A stretch of 64,000 nucleotides of DNA from Ruegeria sp. HKCCSA071. Lineage in GTDB: Bacteria > Pseudomonadota > Alphaproteobacteria > Rhodobacterales > Rhodobacteraceae. Each line of letters opens with the position of its first letter. Within the stretch, counting starts at the first letter, position 1. The stretch is taken from the NCBI RefSeq assembly GCF_017872555.1, contig NZ_JAEDOX010000001.1:930001-994000 (forward strand). The letters run 5' to 3'. The position numbers were made by a program, and so were the translations under genes. Of this stretch, positions 47,762-56,013 are shown piece by piece. The notes below the pieces were generated by a model. That model made no database searches. It was given only the letters and a program-made list of their open reading frames with translations, and was not told where the DNA came from.

Positions 47762-48244
47762 ATGAGCAACGCGACAACGATCACAAACCTTCAGCAAGCG
47801 CTTCATATGGAGCTTACTGCCGCGCACCAATACCAGTTGCACGCGCACGTTCTGGACGACTGGGGCCTTGACATTCTGGCTGAGAAAATGCGGGGCGAGA
47901 TGCAGGAAGAGTTGGTGCATTCTGACGCCTTTATCGAACGTATCCTGTTTCTGGGTGGAACCCCCGAGCTTGCGTTTCAGAAAAGCCCGGCCGCAGCAGG
48001 CACGCTGGAAGAGATGTTCGCCTCTGATCTCAAAGACGAGAGTGAGGCCGTCGACTTCTACACCAATGCAGCGCAACAGGCGGCTGAGGCCGGTGATGTT
48101 GGTTCGCGTACACTGTTTGAACGCATCCTGATGGAAGAAGAAGGTCACAAAGCCTGGCTGGAGACACAGCTGAGTCTTCTGCAACGTCTGGGCGAATCTG
48201 CGTTTAGCGCGAAATTCGTCTCTGGCGCCGTGGGCGAAGCCTGA
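47762..48244 (+). CDS. bfr: Bacterioferritin-like iron storage protein lacking the heme methionine
   Basis: 160-residue four-helix ferritin-like protein. Ferroxidase residues are present: Glu17 (HMELTAAHQYQLHAHVLDDW), Glu50 and His53 (EMQEELVH), and Glu/His in ILMEEEGHKAWLE. The E. coli Bfr heme ligand Met52 aligns with Leu51 here, so heme binding between subunits may be lost. Other Bfr signatures (SDAFIERILFLGG) remain. ATG 47762 is set by the family N-terminus. Not linked to a bfd gene in this window. Confidence 0.88.
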   Translation: MSNATTITNLQQALHMELTAAHQYQLHAHVLDDWGLDILAEKMRGEMQEELVHSDAFIERILFLGGTPELAFQKSPAAAGTLEEMFASDLKDESEAVDFYTNAAQQAAEAGDVGSRTLFERILMEEEGHKAWLETQLSLLQRLGESAFSAKFVSGAVGEA

Positions 48245-48321
48245 GACCTTGGTTTCAAACCGATGCAAGTCACAGGTGCTGTGCGAAGCTGACGCAATCT
48301 GTGCCTGTGCCGTCACCTCAA

Positions 48322-48360
48322 AATGACCTGGCTGGTCGCAAAAACTCTGGCCGGGTCATT
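48322..48360 (+). other. Stable hairpin between bfr and the PEP mutase-like gene
   Basis: AATGACCTGGC pairs with GCCGGGTCATT (11 bp with one G-U) around a 17-nt loop. No long T-run follows on the + strand. It may be a weak terminator or an mRNA 5' structure of the next gene, whose ATG is 45 bp on. Confidence 0.45.
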
Positions 48361-48404
48361 GTCGCAGCGTTAGCTGTAGGATTCGCGACAACAGGAGAGT
48401 TCCG

Positions 48405-49175
48405 ATGACCAGCCAATCCCAGAAAGCCGTGACCTTTACCAGCCTTCACAAGAAGGGCGATCCTGTCATCCTGTTTAATATCTGGGACGCTGGCAGCGCT
48501 GGGGCTGTTCGGGACGCTGGTGCCCAGGCCATCGCGACCGGCAGTGCCCCTGTTGCCATGGCGCATGGTTATGGCGACGGGCAGAACATTCCACTTGAGG
48601 CCGCGTTGGACAATGCACGCCGTATCGTTGCGGCTGTTGATCTGCCGGTAACACTGGATTTCGAGGGGGCTTATGCCGAAGACCCGCAAGGGATCGCGCA
48701 AAACGTTCGGCGCGCGCTGGACTGCGGTGTTGTCGGGTTCAACTTTGAAGACCAGATCATAGGTGGCGACGGTCTCTATGACATCGCCACTCAGGCCAAA
48801 CGTGTTGAAGCGGTAAGCGACGCTTGCGCGCGCGCGACTATTCCCGCCTATGTCAATGCGCGCACAGATATCTTCCTGAAGGCCGAAGCGGACACCCATG
48901 ACGACACGATGCTGGATGAGGCCATTGCCCGTGCCAATGCCTATGCTGATGCAGGCGCCAGCGGATTCTTTGCACCCGGGCTAAAGAGCGAAGCCCTGAT
49001 CGCCCGGCTTTGCGAGTCCACGGCCTTACCGGTCAATATCATCGCCCTGCCCGGCACGCCGGATACGCCCACTCTGGCAAAGCTCGGGGTCGCGCGGATC
49101 AGCTACGGCCCGGTTCCCTATCGCCAAATGCTGGCCTGGTTGCAGAACACGGCCAAAGAGGCCATGGCCGGGTAA
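48405..49175 (+). CDS. Isocitrate lyase / PEP mutase superfamily protein
   Basis: 256-residue TIM-barrel enzyme of the C-C or P-C bond lyase superfamily. Metal/substrate motifs seen are FNIWDAGSAG near the start, TLDFEGAYAED (Asp/Glu ligands, about 84-94), GFNFEDQIIGGDGLYD and YVNARTDIF. The KKCGH loop of true isocitrate lyases is absent, so the reaction (2-methylisocitrate-, oxaloacetate- or carboxyPEP-like) cannot be assigned. Confidence 0.88.
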   Translation: MTSQSQKAVTFTSLHKKGDPVILFNIWDAGSAGAVRDAGAQAIATGSAPVAMAHGYGDGQNIPLEAALDNARRIVAAVDLPVTLDFEGAYAEDPQGIAQNVRRALDCGVVGFNFEDQIIGGDGLYDIATQAKRVEAVSDACARATIPAYVNARTDIFLKAEADTHDDTMLDEAIARANAYADAGASGFFAPGLKSEALIARLCESTALPVNIIALPGTPDTPTLAKLGVARISYGPVPYRQMLAWLQNTAKEAMAG

Positions 49176-49355
49176 ATACAGGTTTCTGTTTCCTCAGGAC
49201 AAATTGCAACCCATCGATATTGGTCAACGATTGATTGTCGGCCTGTGCGTACCCGGTGCCGCGCAGTTCTGATTCAGCGTGGGACATACGCCATACTATA
49301 GCAAGACCGACATTTCGTGCTTGGCCGATCACGACCTGTCGTCTAGGTGTTTGTT

Positions 49356-49805
49356 ATGTTGAAAAGGTTCTTTAAGGCGCTCAGACCGCCTCATCATGAA
49401 CAATTGCCGGACCCGGATGCAGAACTTGCTCTGGGTGCTCTGATGGTGCGTGTCGCGCAGGCAGATCGCGATTACAAGCTGGAAGAGATCAGTCTGATCG
49501 ACAAGATACTGGCCCGTCTTTACCAGCATAACGCGATTGAGGCGGCCAAGGTTCGGGCCACCTGCGAAAAGCTACATGCTGCGGCACCGGAAACTGATAC
49601 GTTCGGCAAACTGATCCGGGAAACCACGGACCTGAAAGAGCGGCTGGCAGCCCTTGACGCGTTGTGGGAAATCGTTCTGGCGGATGGCAGTTCGGACGAG
49701 GGCGAGATAAAGATCGTCGAAGAAGCCCGCATTGCCATGGGCTTGAGCTATAATGACAGTCAGGCAGCGCGCGAGCGCGTCCAAAGCCGCTTGGATGTGA
49801 GTTAA
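49356..49805 (+). CDS. TerB family protein, first of a tandem pair
   Basis: 149 residues, all-helical. The internal two-fold repeat is typical of TerB/DjlA domains: ALMVRVAQADRDYKLEEISLID (about 27-48) and ALWEIVLADGSSDEGEIKIVEE (about 104-125), each with acidic residues that can bind metal. ATG 49356; a GTG three codons upstream is possible. No terZ/terD/terC is present, so tellurite resistance is not implied. The paralogue follows at 20 bp. Confidence 0.88.
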   Translation: MLKRFFKALRPPHHEQLPDPDAELALGALMVRVAQADRDYKLEEISLIDKILARLYQHNAIEAAKVRATCEKLHAAAPETDTFGKLIRETTDLKERLAALDALWEIVLADGSSDEGEIKIVEEARIAMGLSYNDSQAARERVQSRLDVS

Positions 49806-49825
49806 GCGCCCGCTATATCTAACCC

Positions 49826-50263
49826 ATGTTCAGTGACTTTCTTTCCAGGCTCACACAGCCCAAGCCCGACCCGCTTGTCGAAGATGATGCCCGCCTGGCC
49901 CTGACGGCCCTGCTGGTGCGACTGGCACGATCTGACAACGATTATTCTGATTCCGAGATGGCGCGCATCGACCGCATCTCGGCTGAACGATACGGTTTGT
50001 CCCCATTCGAAAGCGCGGCTTTGCGCGCCCGTGCCGAAGATCTGGAGGCTGAAGCCCCCGACACGGTCCGTTTTACCCGTGCCATCAAGGAAGCAGTCGC
50101 TTATGAAAACCGGCTGGCGGTGGTTCAGGCGCTGTGGTCAGTGGCCCTGGCTGATGGCCACCGTACGGGTGAGGAGGATTCGCTTCTGCGTCTGGTTGTC
50201 AGCCTGCTGGGGGTCAGCGACGTAGATTCGGCTTTGGCCCGGCAAAAGGCCGCCAAATCTTGA
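49826..50263 (+). CDS. TerB family protein, second of a tandem pair
   Basis: 145 residues with the same architecture as the preceding gene: ALLVRLARSDNDYSDSEMARID and ALWSVALADGHRTGEEDSLLR carry the two acidic repeats. Sequence similarity between the pair is clear but moderate, so the duplication is not recent. Function unknown. Its stop is 5 bp before the ATG of the PhnD-like gene. Confidence 0.88.
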   Translation: MFSDFLSRLTQPKPDPLVEDDARLALTALLVRLARSDNDYSDSEMARIDRISAERYGLSPFESAALRARAEDLEAEAPDTVRFTRAIKEAVAYENRLAVVQALWSVALADGHRTGEEDSLLRLVVSLLGVSDVDSALARQKAAKS

Positions 50264-50268
50264 TAGCC

Positions 50269-51009
50269 ATGCTTGGCATGTACGACATGCCCGAGGTTCA
50301 GGCCGCCAATGACCGGTTCTGGGGGTTGATTCGCACGCATCTGGGACATGGTCCGGAACAGCTGACCCGAGGCGCCGATGTTTGGCAGGTCTGGCTTGAT
50401 CCCGATCTGGTGCTGGCACAGACCTGTGGAATGCCCTATCGCACACGCTTGCATGATCGGGTTCAACTGGTGGGCACCCCGGATTACGGCCTTCCCGGTT
50501 GTCCTGCCGGGCATTATTGCTCGGTCTTTGTGGCGCGGCGCGACGACAACCGCACGCTGGCGGGCATGACTGACGGTATCTTCGCGTATAACGAAGCGCT
50601 GTCCCAATCCGGCTGGGCAGCACCGATCACACATCTGTCCCGGGAGAACCTGCATCCTGCGTCGCTGTTGGAGACAGGCGGTCACGCGCTGTCGGCGCAG
50701 GCGGTCTCGGACGGGAAGGCAGATTTCGCCGCACTGGATGCGTTGACCTGGATGATGTTGCAGGAACATACCGATCTGGGCGAAAGCCTGCGCGAACTGG
50801 CAAAAACCTCTCCGACACCGACCCTGCCCTATATTACCGGACCCGACCAAAACGTTGATCAGGTCGCAGACGCAGTTCGAGTTGCGATAAACAGCCTTAC
50901 CGAACACGACCGCAAAACGCTGCACATTCAGGGGCTGGTCGACATCCCGGCGGAGGGGTACCTGTCCGTACCGACCCCGCCACCGCCATACGCACAGCGA
51001 ATAATCTGA
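50269..51009 (+). CDS. PhnD-like (phosphonate/phosphate-binding) domain protein without signal peptide
   Basis: 246 residues. The fold is suggested by GMYDMPEVQAANDRFW at the start, GADVWQVWLDPDLVLAQTCG, GTPDYGLPGCPAGHYCSVFV and SDGKADFAALDALTWMMLQE, all characteristic of the PhnD-like periplasmic-binding family. There is no export signal, and no permease/ATPase of the phosphonate type beside it. It may act as a cytosolic ligand-binding protein. ATG 50269 is chosen; a TTG at 50260 overlaps the terB stop. Confidence 0.8.
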   Translation: MLGMYDMPEVQAANDRFWGLIRTHLGHGPEQLTRGADVWQVWLDPDLVLAQTCGMPYRTRLHDRVQLVGTPDYGLPGCPAGHYCSVFVARRDDNRTLAGMTDGIFAYNEALSQSGWAAPITHLSRENLHPASLLETGGHALSAQAVSDGKADFAALDALTWMMLQEHTDLGESLRELAKTSPTPTLPYITGPDQNVDQVADAVRVAINSLTEHDRKTLHIQGLVDIPAEGYLSVPTPPPPYAQRII

Positions 51010-51137
51010 TGACCAAATTGTCGGGTGCATTTGGTCAATTTGGCTGTTTCCGACCCTGAATTTGCGAATTGCGCATTGCATTGAGCAAATTTTTCGGCCC
51101 TAGTACCGCACCAACACCACAAACTACTGGACTGCCC

Positions 51138-51914
51138 GTGACAGAAACCGCTCCCGTCATCGAAATCAAAAACCTTCACAAAAGCTTCGGCAATCTGGAA
51201 GTGTTGAAGGGGGTGGATATCACAGCACATGGCGGCGACGTGGTCTCGCTGATCGGGTCATCGGGGTCAGGAAAATCAACTTTGCTGCGCTGCTGCAATC
51301 TGCTGGAAGACAGCCAGCAGGGTGAAATCCTGTTCAAAGGCGAGCCTGTCAAATGGTCGGGCGATAGCCATGGGCGTCGCCCCGCGGACCCCAAGCAGGT
51401 TCTGCGCATCCGCACCAACCTGTCGATGGTGTTTCAACAGTTCAATCTGTGGGCGCATATGACCATACTACAAAATGTGATGGAAGCCCCTGTGACCGTT
51501 CTGGGCCGCGACAAGGCCGAAGTGGAAGACAGCGCGCGCAAATACCTTGAGAAAGTTGGTATTGGTGACAAATGCGACGCCTATCCGGCACAATTGTCCG
51601 GCGGTCAGCAACAGCGCGCCGCGATCGCACGGGGGCTGTGCATGGAACCGCAGGCGTTGTTGTTCGACGAACCGACCTCAGCGCTGGATCCCGAACTGGA
51701 ACAGGAAGTGATCAAGGTGATCAAGGATCTCGCAGCCGAAGGGCGCACCATGATTATCGTGACTCATGACATGAAAATGGCAGCAGATATCTCGAGCCAC
51801 GTGGTATTTCTTCATCAGGGCCTGATCGAGGAAGAAGGTTTGCCCGAAGATATCTTTACGTCACCCGAATCCGAGCGGCTTCGGGGCTTTCTCTCCGCCA
51901 CTCAGGCGGCTTAA
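51138..51914 (+). CDS. Polar amino acid ABC transporter ATP-binding protein
   Basis: 258-residue ATPase of the HisP/AapP group: Walker A GSSGSGKSTLL (about 40-50), Q-loop MVFQQFNLWAHMT, signature LSGGQQQRAAIARGL, Walker B ALLFDEPTSALDPE and switch His in IIVTHDMKMA. GTG 51138 gives the usual family length but lacks a Shine-Dalgarno; an in-frame TTG at 51069 would add 23 residues. First gene of a four-gene importer (ATPase, binding protein, two permeases). Confidence 0.93.
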   Translation: MTETAPVIEIKNLHKSFGNLEVLKGVDITAHGGDVVSLIGSSGSGKSTLLRCCNLLEDSQQGEILFKGEPVKWSGDSHGRRPADPKQVLRIRTNLSMVFQQFNLWAHMTILQNVMEAPVTVLGRDKAEVEDSARKYLEKVGIGDKCDAYPAQLSGGQQQRAAIARGLCMEPQALLFDEPTSALDPELEQEVIKVIKDLAAEGRTMIIVTHDMKMAADISSHVVFLHQGLIEEEGLPEDIFTSPESERLRGFLSATQAA

Positions 51915-51947
51915 CTTCAAGAACAGAACCAAACTGGGGAGTAACCA

Positions 51948-52697
51948 ATGAAAAACCTGATTCTGTCCACTGCAGCCCTGGCGCTGACTGCTGGTATCGC
52001 GATGGCCGACACAGTCCGCATGGGCACCGAGGGCGCCTACCCTCCTTACAACTTCATCAACGATGCAGGTGAAATCGACGGGTTCGAGCGTGAGGTCGGC
52101 GACGAGCTGTGCAAACGCGCCAACCTGGAGTGTGAATGGGTCAAGAACGACTGGGATTCGATCATTCCGAACCTGGTCTCGGGCAACTACGACACCATCA
52201 TCGCCGGTATGTCGATCACTGCCGAACGTGATGAGGTCATCGACTTTACCCAAGACTATTACCCACCGACCGCGTCGGCCTATGTTGCGACCTCTGACTC
52301 GGCAGACGTAACTGGTGGTGTCGTTGCGGCGCAAACCTCCACGATCCAGGCAGGCCACGTTGCCGAATCCGGTGCAACCCTGGTCGAATTCGCGACCCCG
52401 GAAGAAACCATTGCAGCCGTCCGTAACGGCGAAGCCGATGCCGTTCTGGCCGACCGCGACTATCTGGTGCCGCTGGTCGAGGAATCGGGCGGTGAGCTGG
52501 TCTTTGTCGGCGATCCGGTTCCGCTGGGCGGCGGCGTCGGCATGGGGCTGCGTGAAAGCGACGGTGAACTGCGCGGCAAGTTCGACGAAGCCATCACGTC
52601 GATGAAAGCGGATGGCACGCTGAACGAGATGCTGATCAAGTGGTTCGGTGAAGGCACCGCCACATACGGTACTGACGGTTCGGTCGTCACCAACTAA
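51948..52697 (+). CDS. Periplasmic amino acid-binding protein of ABC transporter
   Basis: 249 residues with a signal peptide (1-20, ending GIAMAD). Family motifs: RMGTEGAYPPYNFIND at the mature start, FEREVGDELCKRANLECEW, NYDTIIAGMSITAERDEVIDFT and AVRNGEADAVLADRDYL. The Cys pair near residues 55-62 suits the LAO/histidine-binding type. Basic amino acids are a reasonable guess, not a demonstrated substrate. A stable hairpin follows. Confidence 0.93.
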   Translation: MKNLILSTAALALTAGIAMADTVRMGTEGAYPPYNFINDAGEIDGFEREVGDELCKRANLECEWVKNDWDSIIPNLVSGNYDTIIAGMSITAERDEVIDFTQDYYPPTASAYVATSDSADVTGGVVAAQTSTIQAGHVAESGATLVEFATPEETIAAVRNGEADAVLADRDYLVPLVEESGGELVFVGDPVPLGGGVGMGLRESDGELRGKFDEAITSMKADGTLNEMLIKWFGEGTATYGTDGSVVTN

Positions 52698-52712
52698 GAC
52701 CTGACCAATCCC

Positions 52713-52736
52713 GGTCCGGCGCTTCTGTGCCGGGCC
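52713..52736 (+). other. Post-binding-protein mRNA hairpin
   Basis: GGTCCGGC / GCCGGGCC (8 bp, one G-U) with an 8-nt loop and no T-run. It lies 15 bp after the binding-protein stop and 40 bp before the permease start. Such hairpins in ABC operons typically stabilise the upstream mRNA so that the binding protein is made in excess. Confidence 0.6.
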
Positions 52737-52776
52737 GCTTCCGGCTTGGCCGGAACAGACGTTGGAAAGACGCCAT

Positions 52777-53664
52777 ATGTTCTCGTACTGCGCTGATCCT
52801 GACACGCTGGGCACGTTCCGCTGGTTTTCATGCTACCTGACCAATGGCGTCCACTGGTCATTCTACCTGTCTTTCATCAAGGTTTTGGCCTTGCTGGCTG
52901 TGACCGCCCCTGTCGCTCTTGGCTTCGGGTTTGCCGGTGCCATGGCAGCGCGCTCGCATTTCCCCCCGCTCAGCTGGTTGGGCAAAGGGTATATTGCGAT
53001 TGTGCGCGGCGTGCCCGACATTGCGTTTTTCCTGTTTTTCGTCATCGCGCTGGATCAGGCGTTCGAGTGGACGCGGCATAAGATCTTGTGCCCGGACTGG
53101 ACCGACCCAATCCGCCAGGGCAATGATTTCATCGTTTGTCAGGCCGCCAAGCTGCCACTTGGAACCGCGCCTGAATGGGTGCATGAAACCTATGGGTTTT
53201 TCCTTGCGGTCATCACCTTCTCTATCGTTTTTGGCGCCTTTGCGGCCAATGTCCTGTTCGGCGGAATGCGCGCCGTACCACATGCGCAACTGGAAACGGC
53301 CGAAGCCTATGGTATGAATCGCCGCCAGACGTTCTGGAAAATCCTCGTACCTCAGATGTGGGTCTACGCGCTGCCCGGCCTGTCCAATCTATGGATGGTG
53401 CTGATCAAGGCGACACCCCTGCTCTTCCTGCTGGGCGTCGAAGATATCGTGTATTGGGCGCGCGAACTTGGCGGCACCAAAACCTCGAAATTCACGCAAT
53501 ATCCACATGGCGATTGGCGCATGTGGTATTTCCTGTTCCTGCTGATCTTCTACCTTGGCATGACCCGTTTCTCGGAGATTGGGCTGGAAAAACTGATGCG
53601 GCGATTGTCCCACGGACAGGCCACTTCCGGCGGAGAGCTTCTGCGCAAGGAGACCACGGCATGA
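52777..53664 (+). CDS. Amino acid ABC transporter permease 1
   Basis: 295 residues with five or six helices. The EAA loop that contacts the ATPase is AQLETAEAYGMNRRQTFWKI (about 175-195). It has an unusually long insert between helices 2 and 3 (RHKILCPDWTDPIRQGN) compared with HisQ. ATG 52777 has GGAAAG upstream. Its stop overlaps the start of a 32-codon ORF. Confidence 0.92.
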   Translation: MFSYCADPDTLGTFRWFSCYLTNGVHWSFYLSFIKVLALLAVTAPVALGFGFAGAMAARSHFPPLSWLGKGYIAIVRGVPDIAFFLFFVIALDQAFEWTRHKILCPDWTDPIRQGNDFIVCQAAKLPLGTAPEWVHETYGFFLAVITFSIVFGAFAANVLFGGMRAVPHAQLETAEAYGMNRRQTFWKILVPQMWVYALPGLSNLWMVLIKATPLLFLLGVEDIVYWARELGGTKTSKFTQYPHGDWRMWYFLFLLIFYLGMTRFSEIGLEKLMRRLSHGQATSGGELLRKETTA

Positions 53665-53759
53665 TGATCCGCGTTCACGACAGCAACCGGGTGCCGCACG
53701 CGATTGCACAGCAATCTCTTTCGCGCCCGCAATCTCCTTTCCAAGGAGCCCGATCATGA
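53661..53759 (+). CDS. 32-residue coupled micro-ORF between two permease genes
   Basis: Encodes 32 residues starting MMIRVHDSNRVPHAIAQQ and ending QGARS. AAGGAG lies 8 nt before its ATG. The ATG overlaps the upstream permease stop (ATGA), and its TGA overlaps the downstream permease ATG (ATGA). No homologue is recognised. It could be a real small protein or simply a translated spacer that carries ribosomes from one permease gene to the next. Confidence 0.5.
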   Translation: MMIRVHDSNRVPHAIAQQSLSRPQSPFQGARS

Positions 53760-54562
53760 GCTGCATCCAGACCATTCAGGATTACGGCCTGCGGTCGTTT
53801 GGCTTTGGCGAGCGCCTGCTGCCTAAAACCGATTTCACCCTGTGCGAACAATTCACCCTGATCGGCTCGGGCATGATCTGGAACATCTATTTCGGCGTCA
53901 TGGCGCTGGCGACCGGGTTCTTTCTGGCCACTGCACTGGCCGTCGGCAAAGCCTCGACCAACAAATGGCTGCGCAAACCTGCCGAATGGTTCATCTTTCT
54001 GTTCCGGGGCTCGCCTCTCTTTATCCAGTTCTTCTTTGCTTATTTCTTCTTCCTGTCGCTGAAGAAAACATATCCGATGTTCGACGCCTTTACCTCTGCC
54101 TGGCTGGGGGCGCTGATCGTGCTGTTCCTGAACACTGCCGCTTATTCGGGTGAGATTTTTTACGGTGCCCTGCGCTCGATCCCCAAGGGAGATATCGAAG
54201 CGGCAGATGCCTATGGCATGTCCGGCTGGTCGCGGTTTCGGCGGATCGTCTGGCCCACCATGCTGCGTCTGGCCTGGCCGGCCTACACAAACGAGGCGAT
54301 CTTTCTGTTCCATGCCACCACGCTGGTCTTCTTCTCGGCCTTTCCGGCCTGGCAGCAACGTGGCGACGCGCTCTATTACGCCAGCTATTTCGCGGACAAA
54401 ACGTTCAACCCCTTCATCCCCTATCCAATTCTGGCCTTCTATTTCATCTTGCTGACATTGGTGATTGTCGGGGGATTTGGCCTGATCAACAAACGCCTGA
54501 ACCGCCACCTGCCCACCGCCAAACGGGCAAAAATGCGGTTCAAACTGAACCTGGCGCGCTAA
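53756..54562 (+). CDS. Amino acid ABC transporter permease 2
   Basis: 268 residues, HisM-like. Membrane helices are interrupted by FLFRGSPLFIQFFFAYF (about 82-98) and the EAA loop GDIEAADAYGMSGWSRFRRI (about 142-162). AAGGAG lies 8 nt upstream of ATG 53756. Forms the heteromeric channel with permease 1. Confidence 0.93.
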   Translation: MSCIQTIQDYGLRSFGFGERLLPKTDFTLCEQFTLIGSGMIWNIYFGVMALATGFFLATALAVGKASTNKWLRKPAEWFIFLFRGSPLFIQFFFAYFFFLSLKKTYPMFDAFTSAWLGALIVLFLNTAAYSGEIFYGALRSIPKGDIEAADAYGMSGWSRFRRIVWPTMLRLAWPAYTNEAIFLFHATTLVFFSAFPAWQQRGDALYYASYFADKTFNPFIPYPILAFYFILLTLVIVGGFGLINKRLNRHLPTAKRAKMRFKLNLAR

Positions 54563-54654
54563 AGGTCATCGCCCCGGACATACCGGCGTTCAAGCCTACA
54601 CTACACTTGTAATACGCTTGGCGGTGCGAACACGGACAGTCGATTTTGGGGGAA

Positions 54655-54731
54655 TGGTACCGCCTCCCTGGCTTGAACAGGGGACCTCTGGATCCACAAT
54701 CCAGCGCTCTAACCAACTGAGCTAAGGCGGC
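54655..54731 (-). tRNA. tRNA-His (GTG)
   Basis: 77 nt with encoded CCA. The anticodon arm is CTGGA-TTGTGGA-TCCAG with anticodon GTG. The T arm is CCCTG-TTCAAGC-CAGGG. The acceptor GCCGCCT pairs with AGGCGGT, so pair 1:72 is G-U and the discriminator is A73. The base before G1 is T, so the usual G-1 of tRNA-His is not encoded. Confidence 0.97.
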
Positions 54732-54779
54732 ACTTTGTGAGGGGCGATGTACCGAACGCGCCCGGGGAATGCAAGAGGA

Positions 54780-55262
54780 TTAAAGCCGAATTCTCCAGCT
54801 TTGTTCGACAAGGTCGACCCCAAAGGAATGCACCGGTTTGCTGTCGATCAGTTCCCAGCCAAACGCCCTGTAAAGCGCGCAGGCAGCCGTATGGCTTTCA
54901 TGGGTCCACAGAACCATTTCCCGAAATCCGGCCTCGCGTGCGAAGTCTGTACAGGTCTGCAACAGCTGTTTCCCCAACCCAAGTCCCCGCGCCTCGGGGA
55001 CTAGCAGGAAGAGGCGCAGTTTGGCGGTTGTCTGGTCAACACGCACGCTGAAAATACTACCCAATCTTTGCCCAGCCCGTTCAGCAATCCAGCCTTTTTC
55101 AAAGGACGGGTCATTGTTGGCAATGAACTCCTCAAGGATGCGCGCAACCAATGGGGCAAAGCTGTCATCAAATCCTTCGTCGCGCGCATAGAGCAACCCG
55201 TGCTGTTCGACCAGCCACGCGGCATCATCGGGGCGAAACGTTCTGAGAACCACATTTTCCAT
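54780..55262 (-). CDS. GNAT family N-acetyltransferase
   Basis: 160 residues with the acetyl-CoA motif A: LFLLVPEARGLGLGKQLLQ (about 84-102), followed by CTDFAREAGFREMVLWTHES and a typical ACALYRAFGWELI end. Acceptor unknown. It lies 49 bp upstream of tRNA-His on the same strand. Confidence 0.9.
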   Translation of the reverse strand: MENVVLRTFRPDDAAWLVEQHGLLYARDEGFDDSFAPLVARILEEFIANNDPSFEKGWIAERAGQRLGSIFSVRVDQTTAKLRLFLLVPEARGLGLGKQLLQTCTDFAREAGFREMVLWTHESHTAACALYRAFGWELIDSKPVHSFGVDLVEQSWRIRL

Positions 55263-55339
55263 GTTTTATCTGACCGCAAAGGTGACTTGATTCTCAACCC
55301 CGTGCGCGCTAGCACGAATGCTCAGTCTCGGAGGCATAG

Positions 55340-55528
55340 ATGGGCATCAATACCGAACGCGATATTCAGGCCAACCTGCAAATCGGTCCGACCGATCAAG
55401 GGATGGTACGCTTGTTCATCGAAGCCGACGGCATCGAGATTCCGATGGATTTCGACCCGGAAGAAGCTGAAGAAATCGCCGATGAGATCCGCGCTGCGAT
55501 ACAGGCCGCCCTCGCCGTCAAAGGCTGA
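55340..55528 (+). CDS. DUF6324 small protein
   Basis: 62 residues, acidic: NLQIGPTDQGMVRLFIEADG, then IPMDFDPEEAEEIADEIRAA. I recognise it as the short conserved Rhodobacteraceae family DUF6324. Probably soluble with a beta hairpin and one helix; function unknown. It sits between the GNAT gene and the convergent mmcB (4 bp between stops). Confidence 0.78.
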   Translation: MGINTERDIQANLQIGPTDQGMVRLFIEADGIEIPMDFDPEEAEEIADEIRAAIQAALAVKG

Positions 55529-55532
55529 GCTT

Positions 55533-55964
55533 TTATAAGCGCGGATCGCGCAGCGCATGCAGTCGGCGTGCCGCATCTGTCGCAAATTTCTGGATCATCT
55601 TCTTGCGCCGCGCCGGGGCAAGCTTGTCCTCAGGCGCCATGCGCACGATCTCGGCATCATAGGCGTCAGCAATGATCAAGCCCGTTTCGTCAGGCAACAG
55701 ATCGGTCGGAAACTCGGTATCCACGGCCCAGAAGAATCGGTCACACCATTCCAGATAGCCCTGCCATTTGGCATCCGATTGATAATCGGCACGGCTGGAT
55801 TTGCATTCGATCACCCAAATCTCACCTTTGGGACCCAGCCCCATCACATCGACACGCAAACCACGTGCCGGAACGAATTCTTCAACAGAAACAAAACCAT
55901 GCGCGGCAAGGTGGCGTGCGACGCCACGCGCCAGTTTCTGTCCGGGCTGCAAATCTAACAACAT
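55533..55964 (-). CDS. mmcB: MmcB family DNA repair protein
   Basis: 143 residues of a PD-(D/E)XK nuclease-like fold: Asp39 in LRVDVMGLG and E53-C-K55 in WVIECKSSRADY make the putative metal site. MmcB is an SOS-induced repair factor first characterised in Caulobacter. Consistent with this, a perfect LexA box begins 11 bp upstream of its ATG. Confidence 0.9.
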   Translation of the reverse strand: MLLDLQPGQKLARGVARHLAAHGFVSVEEFVPARGLRVDVMGLGPKGEIWVIECKSSRADYQSDAKWQGYLEWCDRFFWAVDTEFPTDLLPDETGLIIADAYDAEIVRMAPEDKLAPARRKKMIQKFATDAARRLHALRDPRL

Positions 55965-55975
55965 ACCTCAAATGT

Positions 55976-55990
55976 GAACAATTGGTGAAC
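55976..55990 (-). promoter_or_regulatory. LexA box upstream of mmcB
   Basis: Reads GTTC-ACCAATT-GTTC on the mmcB strand, a perfect alphaproteobacterial SOS operator, 11 bp before the start codon. Confidence 0.88.
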
Positions 55991-56013
55991 AAAAGTAAAG
56001 CGCTCCATCGCGC

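Noticed and set aside
49356-50263. Tellurite-resistance operon
   Set aside because: Only TerB-type domains are present. No TerC, TerD or TerZ homologue is nearby.
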